A stretch of DNA of 64,000 bases from the NCBI RefSeq assembly GCF_900112195.1, contig NZ_FOKR01000003.1, positions 81,329 through 145,328 of the forward strand, in the 5' to 3' direction. Below, one piece after another: positions 63,353-64,000 of this stretch. Source of the stretch: Butyrivibrio sp. YAB3001. GTDB taxonomy: Bacteria; Bacillota; Clostridia; Lachnospirales; Lachnospiraceae. The notes under the pieces were generated by a model. The model worked only from the letters and a program-made list of their open reading frames with translations. It was not told the DNA's origin and did not search any database. Position numbers and translations under genes: made by a program. Within the stretch, counting starts at the first letter, position 1; every line of letters begins with the position of its first letter.

Positions 63353-64000
63353 ACATTATCAGAAACTTCATCAATGTCATTTCCTATATCCTGAGTATTT
63401 CCGGCAGCTGTCTCAACGCTGTCAGCCTGAGATACAGCCCCTCTGGAAATCTCATCAACAGCCTGGCTTACCTGATTAGATGCAGTTGATGCCTGACTTG
63501 CAGAATCTGCTAGTTCTGAGCCTGACTGTTTAAGCTGATTGGACATATCCATAGTTGTTGTTATTACTTCGCTTAGTTTTTCGCTAATAGTCTTGGTCCC
63601 ATCTGCCAAAAGACCTATCTCATCGTTCTTGTCTATCGAAGACTGGTCGATATTAAGTTTATGCTCGCCTCTTGAAAGATTTCCAAGTTCATCAGCTATA
63701 GCACGCATTTTTCCGGATGACTTATTGGCGATAACAATTCCAAAGGTTGATATCACGATTGTTATAACCAAAGAGATAAACGCCATCTGTAATATAATTC
63801 TCCTTAATGTATCACCAACCTCTGTACTTCTTCTTCCTGCAAAAACCATGCCAACAGCAGAACCATCACTATTCTTAAGCGGAATATAATAGCAATAGTA
63901 AGGCTCTGTAGCTCCTGCTGGAGTGGTGATAGTAAAGTATTCCTGTTTATTTGTGACAACAGTGCCATAAACAGCATCCGAAATATTGTACCCGGTTGCC
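63337..64000 (-). pseudogene. Truncated methyl-accepting chemotaxis protein (N-terminus outside window)
   Basis: The frame is open from the right edge to TAA 63337, 221 codons. It shows the end of a Cache-type sensor (Y-Y-C-Y-Y-I-P-L-K-N-S-D-G), a transmembrane helix (about 75-97 of the visible part), a HAMP domain and the start of the MCP coiled coil (S-Q-A-S-T-A-S-N-Q-V-S-Q-A). It stops just after G-N-D-I-D-E-V-S-D-N-V, before the conserved CheA/CheW-binding hairpin tip. Without that tip the receptor cannot signal in the usual way. The cut coincides with the start of the receiver remnant, so a deletion joined two genes. Confidence 0.85.

Overview
The window looks like a chromosome segment from a Gram-positive, low-GC anaerobe of the Lachnospiraceae (Butyrivibrio/Pseudobutyrivibrio type). 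This rests on the AT-rich composition, strong AGGAGG-type ribosome sites, a DUF5688 protein, a lipoprotein with L-x-x-G heptads beside an MMPL permease, a GH31 glycosidase, several cyclic-nucleotide/cyclic-di-nucleotide enzymes and large secreted proteins with acidic linkers. The taxonomy is inferred from family content, with no 16S gene to confirm it. Most genes lie on the minus strand. No CRISPR array, phage, transposase or rRNA is visible; there is one tRNA, Arg(CCG).

Region by region. 1-5.7 kb: a heptad-repeat lipoprotein (runs off the left edge) and an MMPL permease, divergent from a TetR regulator across a double palindromic operator. 5.7-10.6 kb: a signalling operon of GAF-HD-GYP, FecR-like protein and CHASE2-adenylate cyclase. 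10.9-15.6 kb: a hypothetical gene, a DUF436 protein, lrgAB and a GH31 glycosidase. 15.9-19.4 kb: VanZ-RDD, then a DUF2975/HTH/DUF4153 membrane operon. 19.4-23.5 kb: an agr-like quorum-sensing cassette made of an ABC-2 transporter, a 45-residue cyclic-lactone pre-peptide gene, a GHKL kinase and a LytTR regulator. The cassette is bracketed by the 3' end of the DUF4153 gene and a decayed second copy of that 3' end. 23.5-28.2 kb: a FabG-like reductase, a mini-lipoprotein, an ABC-2 permease scrap, glycogen phosphorylase and a LacI regulator with paired operators. 28.3-35.7 kb: a diguanylate cyclase, an SGNH lipoprotein, a highly repetitive Pro/Ala/Glu protein and a membrane HD-GYP protein. 35.8-41.9 kb: glutamate dehydrogenase, a Gfo/Idh/MocA oxidoreductase, an SH3 protein, tRNA-Arg, a DUF5688 protein and EF-P. 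42-46.7 kb: a compact NAD salvage operon under NrtR. 46.8-62.7 kb: a giant Ig/CAP/transglutaminase surface protein, a CDF cation pump, LeuS, and three linked cell-envelope genes. 63-64 kb: a truncated chemoreceptor joined to a frameshifted receiver gene, both looking broken.

Functionally the window is rich in sensing and envelope functions: cAMP (one cyclase), c-di-GMP (one GGDEF, two HD-GYP), peptide quorum sensing, and several extracytoplasmic proteins built of SH3, Ig-like, Listeria-Bacteroides-type and new repeat modules. The most striking item is the agr-like cassette. It contains an unmistakable AgrD-type peptide gene too short for ordinary gene calling, has no AgrB beside it, sits 22 bp ahead of an ABC-2 transporter, and is flanked by direct repeats that suggest it arrived, or the locus was rearranged, as a unit.
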